Shown: positions 17,059 to 25,903, counted from the first letter of the stretch. The stretch: DNA of 64,000 nt from Vibrio hangzhouensis (GCF_900107935.1 NZ_FNVG01000018.1:1-64000); one strand, 5' to 3'. Numbers and translations are program-made. Notes: generated by a model from the sequence alone, not told the origin.

Positions 17059-18084
17059 ATGCGAGTAAATAAAGTCGCCGCTATTACTACCACTGCTCTT
17101 CTTCTTATGGGATCTTTTTCCGTACAGGCTGAACCAGAAAAAATCATCAAAATCAGTACGTGGGGCTCACCGAACCACGGCATCAATAAAGTGGTTTGGC
17201 CAACATGGGGAGAGTGGATTGAAGAAGCCACAGACGGTCGCGTAGGGATTAAGATCGAATACGACCTGGCGCCACCACAGACACAAATTGATGTAGTAAC
17301 CGACGGAATCGGAGACGTTACCTGGATTTTCCATGGTCACAAAGCGGGTCGATTCCAACTCACTCAGCTCCCTGAAATTCCCACCTTCTCTGAAGGTTCT
17401 AGCTCAGAGCTAATGTCGCAGGCTTACTGGCGCACTTACGATAAATACCTTAAAAAAGGTCGTGAACACCGTGGTGTACAAGTCATGGCCTTAAGTGTTC
17501 ACGGCCCAGGTCAACTCATTACTAAAGATCCCGTTGAGTCACTTCAGGCAATTCAAGGCAAGAAAATCCGCGTTGGTGGTGGCGTCGTGTCATCGGTAGC
17601 TAAGGACATGAAAATCACGCCTGTTTTTATCCCGACCACTAAAGTGTACGAGTCAATTTCTCAAGGTGTCGTTGAAGGGGCTTATTTGCCTTTTGAAGCT
17701 CTAAGCTCTTTTAGATTAGCTGAAGTGGCTGACAACACATTAGTCGTTCCTGGCGGTCTATATCGTGGTAGTTTTGCAATAGTAATGAATATCGACACAT
17801 TGAGCGATCTCTCTAAGGAAGATCAGGACGCCATTAAGGCGGTATCAGGAGAAAAACTCTCTCGCCTGTTTGGCAAAATGTGGGATGATGCAGACCACTC
17901 AGCGTATGAGACGGCACTGGAAGGCGGTCATACATTTACGCCAGCCTCACCTGAAATGCTTATCGAACTCAAAAAATCGAGCGAACCATTAGTGGCCAAC
18001 TGGTACAAAGTCGCGCAAAAACGTAAAGTCGATGGTCCCGCTGCCTACAAGTACTTTCACCAGCAACTTGAAGAAGGATTGTAA
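17059..18084 (+). CDS. TRAP transporter substrate-binding protein (DctP family), probably for HPA
   Basis: A 341-residue periplasmic solute receptor. A Sec signal peptide (hydrophobic core, cleavage after VQA near residue 24) is followed by a DctP fold. Family features include the Arg in QGKKIRVGGG (about 173) expected to bind the substrate carboxylate and KVYESISQGVVEGAYLPFEA. It is the first gene of a three-gene TRAP operon divergent from the hpa operon, with shared operators, so the natural guess is uptake of 4-hydroxyphenylacetate or a related aromatic acid. AAAGGAAAGACGTT precedes the ATG. The ligand cannot be proved from sequence. Confidence 0.88.
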   Translation: MRVNKVAAITTTALLLMGSFSVQAEPEKIIKISTWGSPNHGINKVVWPTWGEWIEEATDGRVGIKIEYDLAPPQTQIDVVTDGIGDVTWIFHGHKAGRFQLTQLPEIPTFSEGSSSELMSQAYWRTYDKYLKKGREHRGVQVMALSVHGPGQLITKDPVESLQAIQGKKIRVGGGVVSSVAKDMKITPVFIPTTKVYESISQGVVEGAYLPFEALSSFRLAEVADNTLVVPGGLYRGSFAIVMNIDTLSDLSKEDQDAIKAVSGEKLSRLFGKMWDDADHSAYETALEGGHTFTPASPEMLIELKKSSEPLVANWYKVAQKRKVDGPAAYKYFHQQLEEGL

Positions 18085-18089
18085 TCACG

Positions 18090-18617
18090 ATGAATGGTTT
18101 TAGTGTTGCTAAGACCATACGGCGAGGACTGGAAACCCTCGCCGCCATCAGCCTACTGCTCATGATGTTGATTACGTTCGTTGATGTGACTGGTCGCTAC
18201 TTCTTTAACGCACCTGTTGTAGGCTCTACTGAGCTCATTGAAGTATTGCTCGCAGTGATGGTTTTTATGGCGTTTCCACTGGTTTCGTGGAATGAAGAAA
18301 ATATTTGTGTTGATCTACTGGATAATTATTTCCCTAAAAAGTGGATTGGGATCAGACAAATAGTCATCAATCTTATTTGCTCATGTTCACTTATTCTAGT
18401 GGCTCTGATGAACTGGAAGTTAGCCGGTCGCTCAATGGAGTACGAAGAGGTAACAGAGATTCTCGAAATGCCGTTGGGATACGTCACTTATTTGATTTCC
18501 GTTACTGGCTTTGTTGGAGGCGTTCTTACCGGATTTAACGCTCTTGTATACGCCCGTAAACTTTTTTCAGGGTCAACAGGGGCAGACACTATCGATACTA
18601 AAAGCAAGGAGGCTTAG
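18090..18617 (+). CDS. TRAP transporter small permease (DctQ family)
   Basis: A 175-residue inner-membrane protein with four hydrophobic segments (about 17-37, 48-66, 88-108 and 131-152). It has the DctQ-typical VDVTGRYFFNAPVVGSTELIEVLLAVMVF stretch, whose full form covers residues about 32-60. It would form the small membrane subunit coupling DctM to the DctP receptor in sodium-driven uptake. It starts six bases after dctP and ends directly against the dctM start, so the three are co-translated. Confidence 0.9.
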   Translation: MNGFSVAKTIRRGLETLAAISLLLMMLITFVDVTGRYFFNAPVVGSTELIEVLLAVMVFMAFPLVSWNEENICVDLLDNYFPKKWIGIRQIVINLICSCSLILVALMNWKLAGRSMEYEEVTEILEMPLGYVTYLISVTGFVGGVLTGFNALVYARKLFSGSTGADTIDTKSKEA

Positions 18618-19916
18618 ATGATTGAATCCATTATAGGCTTTACTGTTCTAATCATTATGGTGCTCCTCCGTCTTCCCCTTGCCTTTGCGATGGGTGTCGT
18701 GGGCTTTATCGGATTTTGGTACATCAATGATTACAACTGGAATGCGGCGATGTCTATGGCAGCTCGACGCATCATAGATACCGGACAAGACTACGGCTTA
18801 TCCGTTATTCCGTTATTTATACTGATGGGAAACTTTGTTACCAAAGCAGGGCTTTCTAACGAACTATATCGAGCATGCAACGCATTTGTGGGACATCGAA
18901 AAGGCGGTCTCTCTATGTCGACGATACTGGCATGCGGTGGATTCTCAGCAATCTGTGGCTCAAGCCTGGCCACTTCAGCAACCATGTCGAAAGTTGCCAT
19001 GCCTCCCATGCGCAAGTATGGCTACTCGGATGGTTTAGCTGCGGCTTCCATCGCTGCAGGTGGCACCTTGGGGATTTTGATCCCACCGAGCGTCATGTTA
19101 GTTATCTACGGCCTGCTCACTGAAAGCAGCATACGAGAGCTCTTCGCAGCTGGCTTTTTACCGGGTTTACTTGGTATCGCACTTTACCTCGCCGCTGTGC
19201 AATGGGTGGTATTTCGTTCTCCTGAAAGTGCGCCTCCGGGCGAACGGGTAGCTTGGGGAGCACGCTTCGTCGCTTTGAAAGGCATTTTCTCTACCCTACT
19301 TTTATTTGTTCTGGTTATGGGGGGGATATACATAGGTGCGTTCACACCAACGGAAGCCGCAGGTATTGGTGCTACTGGTGCGTTTGCTCTGGCCGCTTAT
19401 CGACGCAAGCTGAATTATCAGGTGATGCGCGACATTTTGGTCGACACCGCTAAAACCTCTGCATCGCTGTTTGCAGTGGTGATATGTGCACTGATTCTTT
19501 CTAACTTTATTAACCGCGCGGGCCTCCCTACTGCATTAGTAGAGATGATTCAGGCGGCGAATGTGTCTCCAATGATGGCGCTTGGTCTGATATTGCTGAT
19601 TTATATTATCCTCGGCTGTGTTTTTGAAAGTATGTCGATGATGCTACTGACGGTACCCATTTTCTTTCCTGTTGTGGTTGAGCTTGGGTTCGACCCAATA
19701 TGGTTTGGTATTGTCGTCGTGGTCGTGACTGAAATCAGCTTAATCACGCCACCAGTGGGCCTAAATGTGTTCGTCTTGTCCGGCATTATCAAAGACATTA
19801 ATACCGCGACGATTTTTAAAGGCGTATTCCCGTTTTGGGTCGCCGACATGGTTCGTTTGGCCATTATTGTACTGGTACCTGCAGTTGTATTGCTTTTGCC
19901 GAACATGCTCTATTAG
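18618..19916 (+). CDS. TRAP transporter large permease (DctM family)
   Basis: A 432-residue inner-membrane protein with about twelve hydrophobic segments, of the DctM/ion-transporter superfamily. Motifs include LRLPLAFAMGVVGFIG near the N terminus, GGFSAICGSSLATSATM (substrate-site Gly/Ser loop) near 110-125, AAGGTLGILIPPS near 145, and ITPPVGLNVFVLSGI near 375. It catalyses secondary uptake together with DctQ and DctP. The ATG follows the dctQ stop with no gap, with AAGGAGG inside the end of dctQ. A terminator follows. Confidence 0.92.
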   Translation: MIESIIGFTVLIIMVLLRLPLAFAMGVVGFIGFWYINDYNWNAAMSMAARRIIDTGQDYGLSVIPLFILMGNFVTKAGLSNELYRACNAFVGHRKGGLSMSTILACGGFSAICGSSLATSATMSKVAMPPMRKYGYSDGLAAASIAAGGTLGILIPPSVMLVIYGLLTESSIRELFAAGFLPGLLGIALYLAAVQWVVFRSPESAPPGERVAWGARFVALKGIFSTLLLFVLVMGGIYIGAFTPTEAAGIGATGAFALAAYRRKLNYQVMRDILVDTAKTSASLFAVVICALILSNFINRAGLPTALVEMIQAANVSPMMALGLILLIYIILGCVFESMSMMLLTVPIFFPVVVELGFDPIWFGIVVVVVTEISLITPPVGLNVFVLSGIIKDINTATIFKGVFPFWVADMVRLAIIVLVPAVVLLLPNMLY

Positions 19917-19921
19917 CAATT

Positions 19922-19952
19922 AAAAAGCTTCCCTGGTAAGGAGGCTTTTTTT
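19922..19952 (+). terminator. Terminator after the TRAP operon
   Basis: AAAAGCTTCC pairs with GGAGGCTTTT across a short loop, with one G-T pair, and is followed by a T-run, just past the dctM stop. It separates the TRAP operon from hpaR. Confidence 0.75.
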
Positions 19953-20061
19953 GCGTTCAGATTTAATATCCATCTGTATTGATTGAAGAATAAAGCATCA
20001 CCTGACAACAAGAAGACTTCAATCTCATTCTGATATATGGTTTAGTAGAAGTAAGGAAATT

Positions 20062-20499
20062 ATGAAGGTTAATTTAGTGACTAAATACGAAGATTCTCTG
20101 CCACTGCAATTGATAAGGGCAAGAGATATTGCCATGGAGTACTTTCGACCCGTGCTGGCTCAAAACGATCTTACTGAGCAGCAGTGGCGCGTTATGCGTG
20201 TACTTGATACGAAAGGCGAGATCGATTTTACTACCTTATCACGAGAATCTTGTATCCTGAGTCCAAGTCTCACGGGCATCATCAACCGTTTAGAGAAGCT
20301 GGGCTATGTCGAAAAAAAGAAATGCGAACATGACGGCCGAAAATCGTTTATACATCTCACGGCAAAGGCAGAGGCGCTGGTAGAAAAGCTCCGTCCACAG
20401 ATAGAAGAACAATATGTCGCCCTTAAACAGCGTATTGGTGAAGACCGATATTCGCAACTTTCCAATTTACTCAACGAGCTCATTGACAGTAAACACTAA
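20062..20499 (+). CDS. hpaR: MarR-family repressor of the HPA catabolic operon, HpaR
   Basis: A 145-residue winged-helix MarR protein: LTEQQWRVMRVLDTKGEIDF and LSPSLTGIINRLEKLGYVEKKK form the recognition core, and HDGRKSFIHLTAKAE the wing. Length and sequence match the homoprotocatechuate operon repressor HpaR. It would bind the TTAATATRTTAAGTA palindromes in the hpaH-dctP and oxygenase-hpaA control regions and release on binding a pathway ligand. It has its own upstream region after the TRAP terminator, and AAGGAAATT before the ATG. Tail-to-tail with hpaC. Confidence 0.9.
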   Translation: MKVNLVTKYEDSLPLQLIRARDIAMEYFRPVLAQNDLTEQQWRVMRVLDTKGEIDFTTLSRESCILSPSLTGIINRLEKLGYVEKKKCEHDGRKSFIHLTAKAEALVEKLRPQIEEQYVALKQRIGEDRYSQLSNLLNELIDSKH

Positions 20500-20521
20500 A
20501 ACACCCGCACATGCGGGTGTT
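20500..20521. terminator. Bidirectional terminator between hpaR and hpaC
   Basis: Perfect 10-bp stem AACACCCGCA / TGCGGGTGTT (20500-20509 with 20512-20521) with a two-base centre, between converging genes. TTCTTT follows on the plus strand. Confidence 0.75.
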
Positions 20522-20543
20522 CTTTCATCTGTTCACGGGCAGC

Positions 20544-21050
20544 TTATGCTGGCTGCACCACTTTTACTTCTGCCTTTAAATGCTTGAACTGACGATCAAA
20601 ATACATCAAAGCATCTTTATCCTGCGTCGTTATGGTTTCTATCTCAAGAAAAAACACCGTATGCGTTCCAACTTCCTTCATATCGTTGATGTGCCCCTCC
20701 AATGTTGTCAAAGCACCTTCAAGAACCGGAACATTATGCTGATTAAAGTTCCAACCCTCTAACGCGAAGCGCTCTTCCATCTCTAGTCCCGTCATTCCGG
20801 CAAAGTGCATGGACATTTCCTGGTGCTCACTCGCACAGGTATTAACGCACATTCGACCGTTTTTCTTGAATATTTCATTCGACGCACTTGAGCGATTGAC
20901 ACATACCAATATGGTTGCCGGACTGTCGGTGACCGAACAAACCGCGGTAGCCGTAATTCCGATAGTACCCGCTTCCCCCCCTGTAGTTACGATATTTACG
21001 GCGGCTGCGAGCTTTGACATTGCATTACGAAAATCTTGTTGTAGAGACAT
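20544..21050 (-). CDS. hpaC: Flavin reductase HpaC, 4-hydroxyphenylacetate 3-monooxygenase reductase component
   Basis: A 168-residue NAD(P)H:flavin oxidoreductase of the HpaC/DIM6-NTAB (flavin reductase-like) family. It supplies reduced flavin to the oxygenase encoded at 5858-7030. Family motifs are FRNAMSKLAAAVNIVTTGG at the N terminus, GITATAVCSVTDSPATILVCVNRSS (about 31-56) and the C-terminal ALMYFDRQFKHL. Length agrees with E. coli HpaC (170). It lies 13.5 kb from its oxygenase, on the far side of the cluster. No predicted HpaR site is visible directly upstream. Confidence 0.9.
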   Translation of the reverse strand: MSLQQDFRNAMSKLAAAVNIVTTGGEAGTIGITATAVCSVTDSPATILVCVNRSSASNEIFKKNGRMCVNTCASEHQEMSMHFAGMTGLEMEERFALEGWNFNQHNVPVLEGALTTLEGHINDMKEVGTHTVFFLEIETITTQDKDALMYFDRQFKHLKAEVKVVQPA

Positions 21051-21478
21051 GTTATCTTCCTTTTTTTAATCAGACTGCGGTGCTTTTCTTTGCGCACTCA
21101 TTGTTATGTCTTGTTATTGTGGAGGATCCTGGCATTCTCTTACATAGACAGTTACACCAATCGCTTGTACTTTTCGCAGTATCGTCAACTAAAATGGCAG
21201 CGACTCATTTACTTACTCTCAGTTATCGGGCTACCCCACTTGGCATGCTATTTACAAAATCAAGCAAAGATTACCAATAGATAAGCCAGGAGAATGTTAC
21301 AACAAGTAAAATGGAGACTTGCTGTCAAGGAATATTGCGGTGTTTCATAAATTGCACTCCACCTCAATAACGGGTAAGGATTAAAGCACAACAATTTGTC
21401 CAAATAAGCTCGTCAAATTCACCACTCTTTGCTACCTTTACGCCACCTCAATTACGCAGAAAAATATTAGACGGAACT
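21051..21478. other. Intergenic stretch without a convincing gene
   Basis: This 428-base gap between hpaC and the ThrE-type exporter gene holds only short overlapping ORFs in two frames, with no ribosome-binding site or recognisable product. It presumably contains the promoters of the two flanking divergent genes. I see no strong hairpins. Confidence 0.5.
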
Positions 21479-22642
21479 ATGCCTTCTCCACTGACTATTA
21501 AGAAAATCGTTGAAATAGGAGACACCCTTCATCGAAGTGGTTGTGCGCCATATAAAGTGGAGAAGTACGCTCAATACTATGCACAAAAGCATGGTGTTGA
21601 TGTCATGGTTCAGGCAACACCTACTGCCATCAATTATCAGTTTCCCGATAAGAACAATACCGTAGTGATGAAGCGCTTAAAACCAGCGTCTATTAATCTC
21701 AGCCTGCTTGCCAATACTATTATTCGCATTAATCAACCAAGCAATGAACCGCTCCCAGAGCCTGTGGGCTATCCCAAATGGGTGGTGGCTCTGGCGAACA
21801 TGGGGATCCCACCGGCGTATCTGATGCTTGTCGGCAGTACGATGGAAGCGATTGGCTTTTCAGTATTACTTGGCCTTATGGTCTGGGTTTGTCAGCTCAT
21901 CTACAAGGGCAGAAATGCGATCGCGGTCGAGTTCGTTTCAGCTCTATTAACTGGTGTTCTTGTCGCATTTATCGCCAGCACGGGGGCAGACATTCCAGTC
22001 TGGGCATTATGTATTGCCACGGTTGTACTATTTGTACCCGGTTTGTCTATCGCCAACTCTCTGGAGTGTCTGGCTTTCAATGACCTCGTATCCGGCACCG
22101 CACTGCTCGGGCAAAGTGCCCTTACCCTGATTAAGCTATTTATAGGGGTTATTATGGGCCTCAACATTGGGGAAGCCTGGTGGGGTCAAGCGGAATCGCT
22201 GTCTTACACCAATGAAGTCCCATTCTGGCTGCACTGTTTTGGCTTATTACTGATTTCTACCTCCATTGGCGTGATTTTTAATGCGCGACCAAAAGACATT
22301 TTATTGGGTCTGCCCGTTGCCGTATTGGGTATGTGGGGGCCGTTCTACCTTGGTTTTGACAGTGGCTGGATAGTGGGCACCTGGGTAACAACTGTACTAA
22401 TCACTCTGTATGGTACCTGGCTTGCTAGGTTGCTGGATTTAACTGGCTCTATTTACATCGTTCAAGGGATCATCATCCTTGTTCCCGGTAGTCGTGTGCT
22501 GGTGAGTGCCAGTCAATCCGTCTTTGAACAATCGATTCTTCCGATCCCTAACATAGGGTTATCAGCACTATTTATGTTTTCTGCTATCGTTGCTGGGCAA
22601 ATAACTGCATATTCGATTTACTCACCCAAAATCGATCGCTAA
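21479..22642 (+). CDS. Threonine/serine exporter family protein (ThrE-like, fused halves)
   Basis: A 387-residue protein. The N-terminal cytoplasmic domain (about 1-80: VEIGDTLHRSGCAPYKVEKY, VMVQATPTAINYQF) is typical of DUF1212/ThrE. It is followed by about ten hydrophobic segments. GLSIANSLECLAFNDLVSGTALLGQS, whose core lies near residue 183-205, matches the exporter signature, and a second membrane half follows (ILLGLPVAVLGMWGPFY, IYIVQGIIILVPGSRVLV). The two halves are fused as in Corynebacterium ThrE; many Proteobacteria have separate YjjP/YjjB. Predicted to export threonine, serine or succinate-like solutes. GACGGAAC precedes the ATG. Confidence 0.82.
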   Translation: MPSPLTIKKIVEIGDTLHRSGCAPYKVEKYAQYYAQKHGVDVMVQATPTAINYQFPDKNNTVVMKRLKPASINLSLLANTIIRINQPSNEPLPEPVGYPKWVVALANMGIPPAYLMLVGSTMEAIGFSVLLGLMVWVCQLIYKGRNAIAVEFVSALLTGVLVAFIASTGADIPVWALCIATVVLFVPGLSIANSLECLAFNDLVSGTALLGQSALTLIKLFIGVIMGLNIGEAWWGQAESLSYTNEVPFWLHCFGLLLISTSIGVIFNARPKDILLGLPVAVLGMWGPFYLGFDSGWIVGTWVTTVLITLYGTWLARLLDLTGSIYIVQGIIILVPGSRVLVSASQSVFEQSILPIPNIGLSALFMFSAIVAGQITAYSIYSPKIDR

Positions 22643-22886
22643 TTGATACTGTTCGTTATTATTTTATTGCGCTGCAAAGTGGTTCAAAATAACGAAAATG
22701 TTTGCAAAATCTTTACAAAATTATTAATTTACAATTCGAAATAATGTTTTATATCAATAAGTTATAAAGAGAACGTCATTTTGAACAAGATCATAAAAAA
22801 TTCGCTCCATCACTGTAACACCATGTAATTGCCTGGTAAAAACAAGCTTAACTTCAAATTATCGGCACAATTATATTCGACTATCT

Positions 22887-22914
22887 TTGACTTGGGTAAG
22901 AACTACCTTATATT
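22887..22914 (+). promoter_or_regulatory. Predicted sigma-70 promoter of the cold-shock gene
   Basis: TTGACT (22887-22892) and TATATT (22909-22914) are separated by 16 bases. Transcription from about 22921 would give a 5' leader of about 155 bases before the cold-shock ATG at 23077, the long untranslated leader expected of thermosensing csp genes. The rest of the gap from 22643 is AT-rich with no gene. Confidence 0.55.
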
Positions 22915-23076
22915 CGTGACTGGCTAGAAAAAAAGTTCCATTGTTTACAAAAGGCTTTCGTTGAATTCTCGCAATTCCCCCGACGCGTTGTACGCAATAG
23001 CAATTTACTTTTCCATGCTATAGCTGCCGTATTGGCAAACAAAGAAACAAAAGATAGTAGAATTTAGGATACAGAT

Positions 23077-23286
23077 ATGTCTAACACAGTTACTGGTACA
23101 GTTAAGTGGTTCAACGAAACTAAAGGCTTTGGATTCATTCAACAAGAAAACGGCCCAGACGTTTTTGCTCACTTCAGCAACATTAAGGCGGACGGTTTCC
23201 GTACGCTGGCAGAAGGTCAAAAGGTTGAGTTTAAAGTAACTCAAGGCCAAAAAGGCCCACAAGCTGAAGAGATCACTTTAGTATAA
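23077..23286 (+). CDS. CspA-family cold-shock protein
   Basis: A 69-residue nucleic-acid-binding OB-fold protein. The two RNA-binding motifs are visible: KGFGFI (RNP1) and VFAHF (RNP2), with the KWFNETKGFGF aromatic patch. The N terminus MSNTVTGTVKWFNETKG resembles the CspA/CspE group. It would bind single-stranded RNA and melt structures at low temperature or in stationary phase. A long leader precedes it and a clear terminator follows, so it is monocistronic. Which paralogue it is cannot be decided from the sequence alone. Confidence 0.95.
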   Translation: MSNTVTGTVKWFNETKGFGFIQQENGPDVFAHFSNIKADGFRTLAEGQKVEFKVTQGQKGPQAEEITLV

Positions 23287-23311
23287 GTCGTCGTCACCAG
23301 TACCCAAGAAT

Positions 23312-23336
23312 AAATAGCCAGCTTAGCTGGCTATTT
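23312..23336 (+). terminator. Terminator of the cold-shock gene
   Basis: 11-bp perfect stem AAATAGCCAGC / GCTGGCTATTT (23312-23322 with 23326-23336) and a T-run. Confidence 0.9.
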
Positions 23337-23430
23337 TTGTATCAGTTGATTCCATTTTTCCCTATTCTTTATACCCTTTTGCGCCCAGAAGCGTACTATG
23401 GGTAACATCATTTTTTGAATCAGTTATCAC

Positions 23431-23967
23431 ATGGCACTTAAACCCACGATTTACAAGTTTCGCGTTGCACTTACTGACATGAATCGAGACTACTACGATT
23501 CACTCAACCTAACCGTAGCGCTGCATCCATCCGAGAACCATCAACGCATGATGGCCAGACTGATGGCATTTTGTTTGAACGCTTCCCCAGATCTGCAGTT
23601 CACTAAGGGATTATCAACGATTGAAGAGCCCGATATCTGGGAGAAGTCTCTCGACGATCAAATCCTGCAATGGATTGATATTGGTGAACCAGATGTTGAT
23701 CGTGTAAAGAAAGCTACGCGCCTTTCTCAAAAAACCAAAGTATACAGTTTCAACACCAAGAGCGAGGTTTGGTGGCAACAAAATCAGGGTAAGTTTGGTT
23801 ACCTTGACGCCTGCATATACCGTTTGAACAATGAATCCATTGAGTCATTGGCTGACTTGGTCACCCGAACCATGGATCTCTCGGTCATGATCACCGGCAC
23901 ATCGCTGTTTGTTGACGCTGAAGGCGGCTCAGTCGAGGTGACGGTTGAGGAGCTTCAGGATAAATGA
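23431..23967 (+). CDS. yaeQ: YaeQ family protein
   Basis: A 178-residue protein matching the YaeQ family along its length (about 180 residues in E. coli). It opens MALKPTIYKFRVALTDMNRDYY with LHPSENHQRMMARLMAFCLN, then EEPDIWEKSLDDQILQWIDIGEPD. The family has a PD-(D/E)xK nuclease-like fold, and the E-P-D and W-I-D-I-G-E-P-D residues fit that active-site pattern. Its biological role is not established. The stop overlaps the start of the next gene by four bases (ATGA), so the two are translationally coupled. The ribosome-binding site is weak. Confidence 0.9.
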   Translation: MALKPTIYKFRVALTDMNRDYYDSLNLTVALHPSENHQRMMARLMAFCLNASPDLQFTKGLSTIEEPDIWEKSLDDQILQWIDIGEPDVDRVKKATRLSQKTKVYSFNTKSEVWWQQNQGKFGYLDACIYRLNNESIESLADLVTRTMDLSVMITGTSLFVDAEGGSVEVTVEELQDK

Positions 23968-24503
23968 TTGAGCTGAGAGAAGCCCTTAACAACATTCACG
24001 TCAAGCAGTTGTCCATTGCTGAGTACCACCAAGAAGCGCTTGCCAACCTGTGTGAAAGAGAAAACCTGTTATTTGCCCGGGCTCAGGAAAACAAGCCTGA
24101 GGCAACAGTAACTCACCTCTTACTCGGCCTGTTTACCAAATTGAATGTTGAAGCATTGGCTTCTCTAGTGTCTCACACTGATCAACTGACCGAGATGAAG
24201 GCCATCTTCGAGCAACAACTGAACTCTGAACAGGCAAGAGCTTTTAAGCTGCCTGCGTTAGAAGAGCTTGAGCTAGTCACTCATATTTGGCTTTATATTC
24301 AAGGTTATCTCGGGATGGATTACAGTCTGGCCAATGATCACGCACTGCAAACGGCTGAGGCGATGTCGAAGCTAAAAGGACAGAGTGTTGATGAACTTCG
24401 CACCGAGTTCAACCAGAGTTATTATCTGGGTTTTCGTCAGTTTGAAGCCAACAAACCACCGTCTACCGGATGGAAACGGTGGTTTGAGAAATGGTTTAAC
24501 TAG
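23964..24503 (+). CDS. Hypothetical protein coupled to yaeQ
   Basis: A 179-residue, probably cytoplasmic, mostly helical protein that I do not recognise. It has no signal peptide, membrane segment or cysteine-rich motif. It is acidic in the middle and ends in a basic, tryptophan-rich tail (STGWKRWFEKWFN) that might contact a membrane or partner. Its ATG overlaps the yaeQ stop by four bases, so it is made together with YaeQ and is probably functionally linked. It ends six bases from the converging hmp gene. Confidence 0.75.
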   Translation: MIELREALNNIHVKQLSIAEYHQEALANLCERENLLFARAQENKPEATVTHLLLGLFTKLNVEALASLVSHTDQLTEMKAIFEQQLNSEQARAFKLPALEELELVTHIWLYIQGYLGMDYSLANDHALQTAEAMSKLKGQSVDELRTEFNQSYYLGFRQFEANKPPSTGWKRWFEKWFN

Positions 24504-24509
24504 CGAACG

Positions 24510-25709
24510 TTAAAGGTTAGCGTGAGGGCCAAATACTTCATAGTGGATTCGATCCCGGCCCACACCCAGCGCCTCTAATTGCTTCACGACATTTTCCATG
24601 AAGGCAACGGGACCACAGGTATAGAACTCACCAAAATGGATTGGTAGTGTGTCCTTGATTTGAGCCAGATCCATTAAGCCCACGCTCGAGTTATTGCTGC
24701 CATCGAGATTCACAGGTGATCGATACCACACATTCTGTTGCCAACCTTTTGCAGCAACAATGGTCTCAACCTCATCAATGAATGAATGCTGAAGTTCGTT
24801 CTCACAAGCGTGCAAGTAGGTGACCGGATCGGTTTTATTTTCCTCTGCCAGCTTTTGCAGCATCGCCTGCATCGGTGTACAGCCTACACCAGCGGAGATC
24901 AGAACCACAGGTTTGCCCGATTCCTGATAGAAGAAATCACCAGCAGGTGGCAATACATCGACCGCATGGCCTACTTCGACCTCATCGTGAAGATAGTGTG
25001 ACACCAGGCCTTGCTGTTCTGTACCTTTACCTTCCTTCTTCACAGAAATGCGATAATGGCTTCCGTTGGGTGCCTGTGACAATGAGTACTGGCGTATTTC
25101 AACATTATCAGCTTTGCTTGGCGTCACCTGAATCCCCAAATATTGACCGACTTGATAATCAAGTACTTTTCCACCATCTTCCGGCGTCAAGACAAAACTC
25201 ATGACAAGCTCGGACTCCGGGCGCTTTTCAGAGACAACAAAACGTCGGGTACCACGCCAGCCACCCGTTGCTTTTTCGCGTAACTGATAAAGCTCCTCTT
25301 CACGATCGATAAAAATCTGCGCCAAGAACAGATACGCCTCCGTCCACGCTTCCTCCACCTCTTTGGTAAACGCCTCTGGCGCCAGCTCTCTTAGGGTCTC
25401 AATCAGATGATGCCCAACAATCTGATAGTGCTCTGCTTTAATATTGAAACTGGTGTGCTTGTGCGCGATACGCTCCACAGCAGTGGCCAGAGCGCCCAGA
25501 TTCTCGATATTTTTAGCATACGCTGCCACGGCTTCAAATAGTGCAACACTCTGACGACCGGTTTTCTGGTGTGTCATGTTAAAAATATCTTTGAGCTCTG
25601 GGTTATGAGAGAACATTCTCTGGTAGAAATGTTGGGTTAATGCTGGTCCTGCAGACTCAAGCAGTGGAATCGTGCTTTTGATGATCTCGATGTGGTTATT
25701 GTTTAGCAT
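24510..25709 (-). CDS. hmp: Flavohaemoprotein nitric oxide dioxygenase Hmp
   Basis: A 399-residue cytoplasmic enzyme that oxidises NO to nitrate using O2, FAD, haem and NAD(P)H. The globin domain (about 1-140) has Tyr29 in HFYQRMF and proximal His85 in IAHKHTSF. The FAD domain has EIRQYSLSQAP, and the NAD domain has VVLISAGVGCTPM and TCGPVAFM. Length matches Hmp (396-403). It is divergent from norR. A sigma-54 promoter and NorR-type boxes upstream imply induction by NO through NorR. Confidence 0.96.
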   Translation of the reverse strand: MLNNNHIEIIKSTIPLLESAGPALTQHFYQRMFSHNPELKDIFNMTHQKTGRQSVALFEAVAAYAKNIENLGALATAVERIAHKHTSFNIKAEHYQIVGHHLIETLRELAPEAFTKEVEEAWTEAYLFLAQIFIDREEELYQLREKATGGWRGTRRFVVSEKRPESELVMSFVLTPEDGGKVLDYQVGQYLGIQVTPSKADNVEIRQYSLSQAPNGSHYRISVKKEGKGTEQQGLVSHYLHDEVEVGHAVDVLPPAGDFFYQESGKPVVLISAGVGCTPMQAMLQKLAEENKTDPVTYLHACENELQHSFIDEVETIVAAKGWQQNVWYRSPVNLDGSNNSSVGLMDLAQIKDTLPIHFGEFYTCGPVAFMENVVKQLEALGVGRDRIHYEVFGPHANL

Positions 25710-25832
25710 ATACGCTCCCTAGAAGGCTTAGACTTTGACAGTTCGTTCGACCGTCTCATATTGTTATTTATAATTTTAATGATAGTGCGAGTTGAGAATC
25801 ACACCTATTTGTCTTTCGACTACTCACTAATT

Positions 25833-25849
25833 AGCACAGAGCGTGCCAA
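25833..25849 (-). promoter_or_regulatory. Predicted sigma-54 promoter of hmp
   Basis: On the minus strand the sequence reads TTGGCACGCTCTGTGCT. The invariant GG (-24) and GC (-12) are exactly ten bases apart, and the match to the TTGGCACG-N4-TTGCT consensus is broken by a single base. It lies about 125 bases before the hmp start and just downstream, in the hmp direction, of the NorR boxes. Confidence 0.75.
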
Positions 25850-25903
25850 TTTCATAAAACCTTTAATTGCATGAATTATTAGTAAGATACGCACACATCA
25901 AGT

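Noticed and set aside
21014..21284. Short overlapping ORFs between hpaC and the ThrE-type gene
   Set aside because: Two frames compete, and the first overlaps hpaC. No ribosome-binding site or conserved motif is visible.
25741..25751. Third GT-N7-AC match (GTTCGTTCGAC) near hmp
   Set aside because: It lies downstream of the sigma-54 promoter on the hmp side and does not resemble the two paired boxes; expected by chance.
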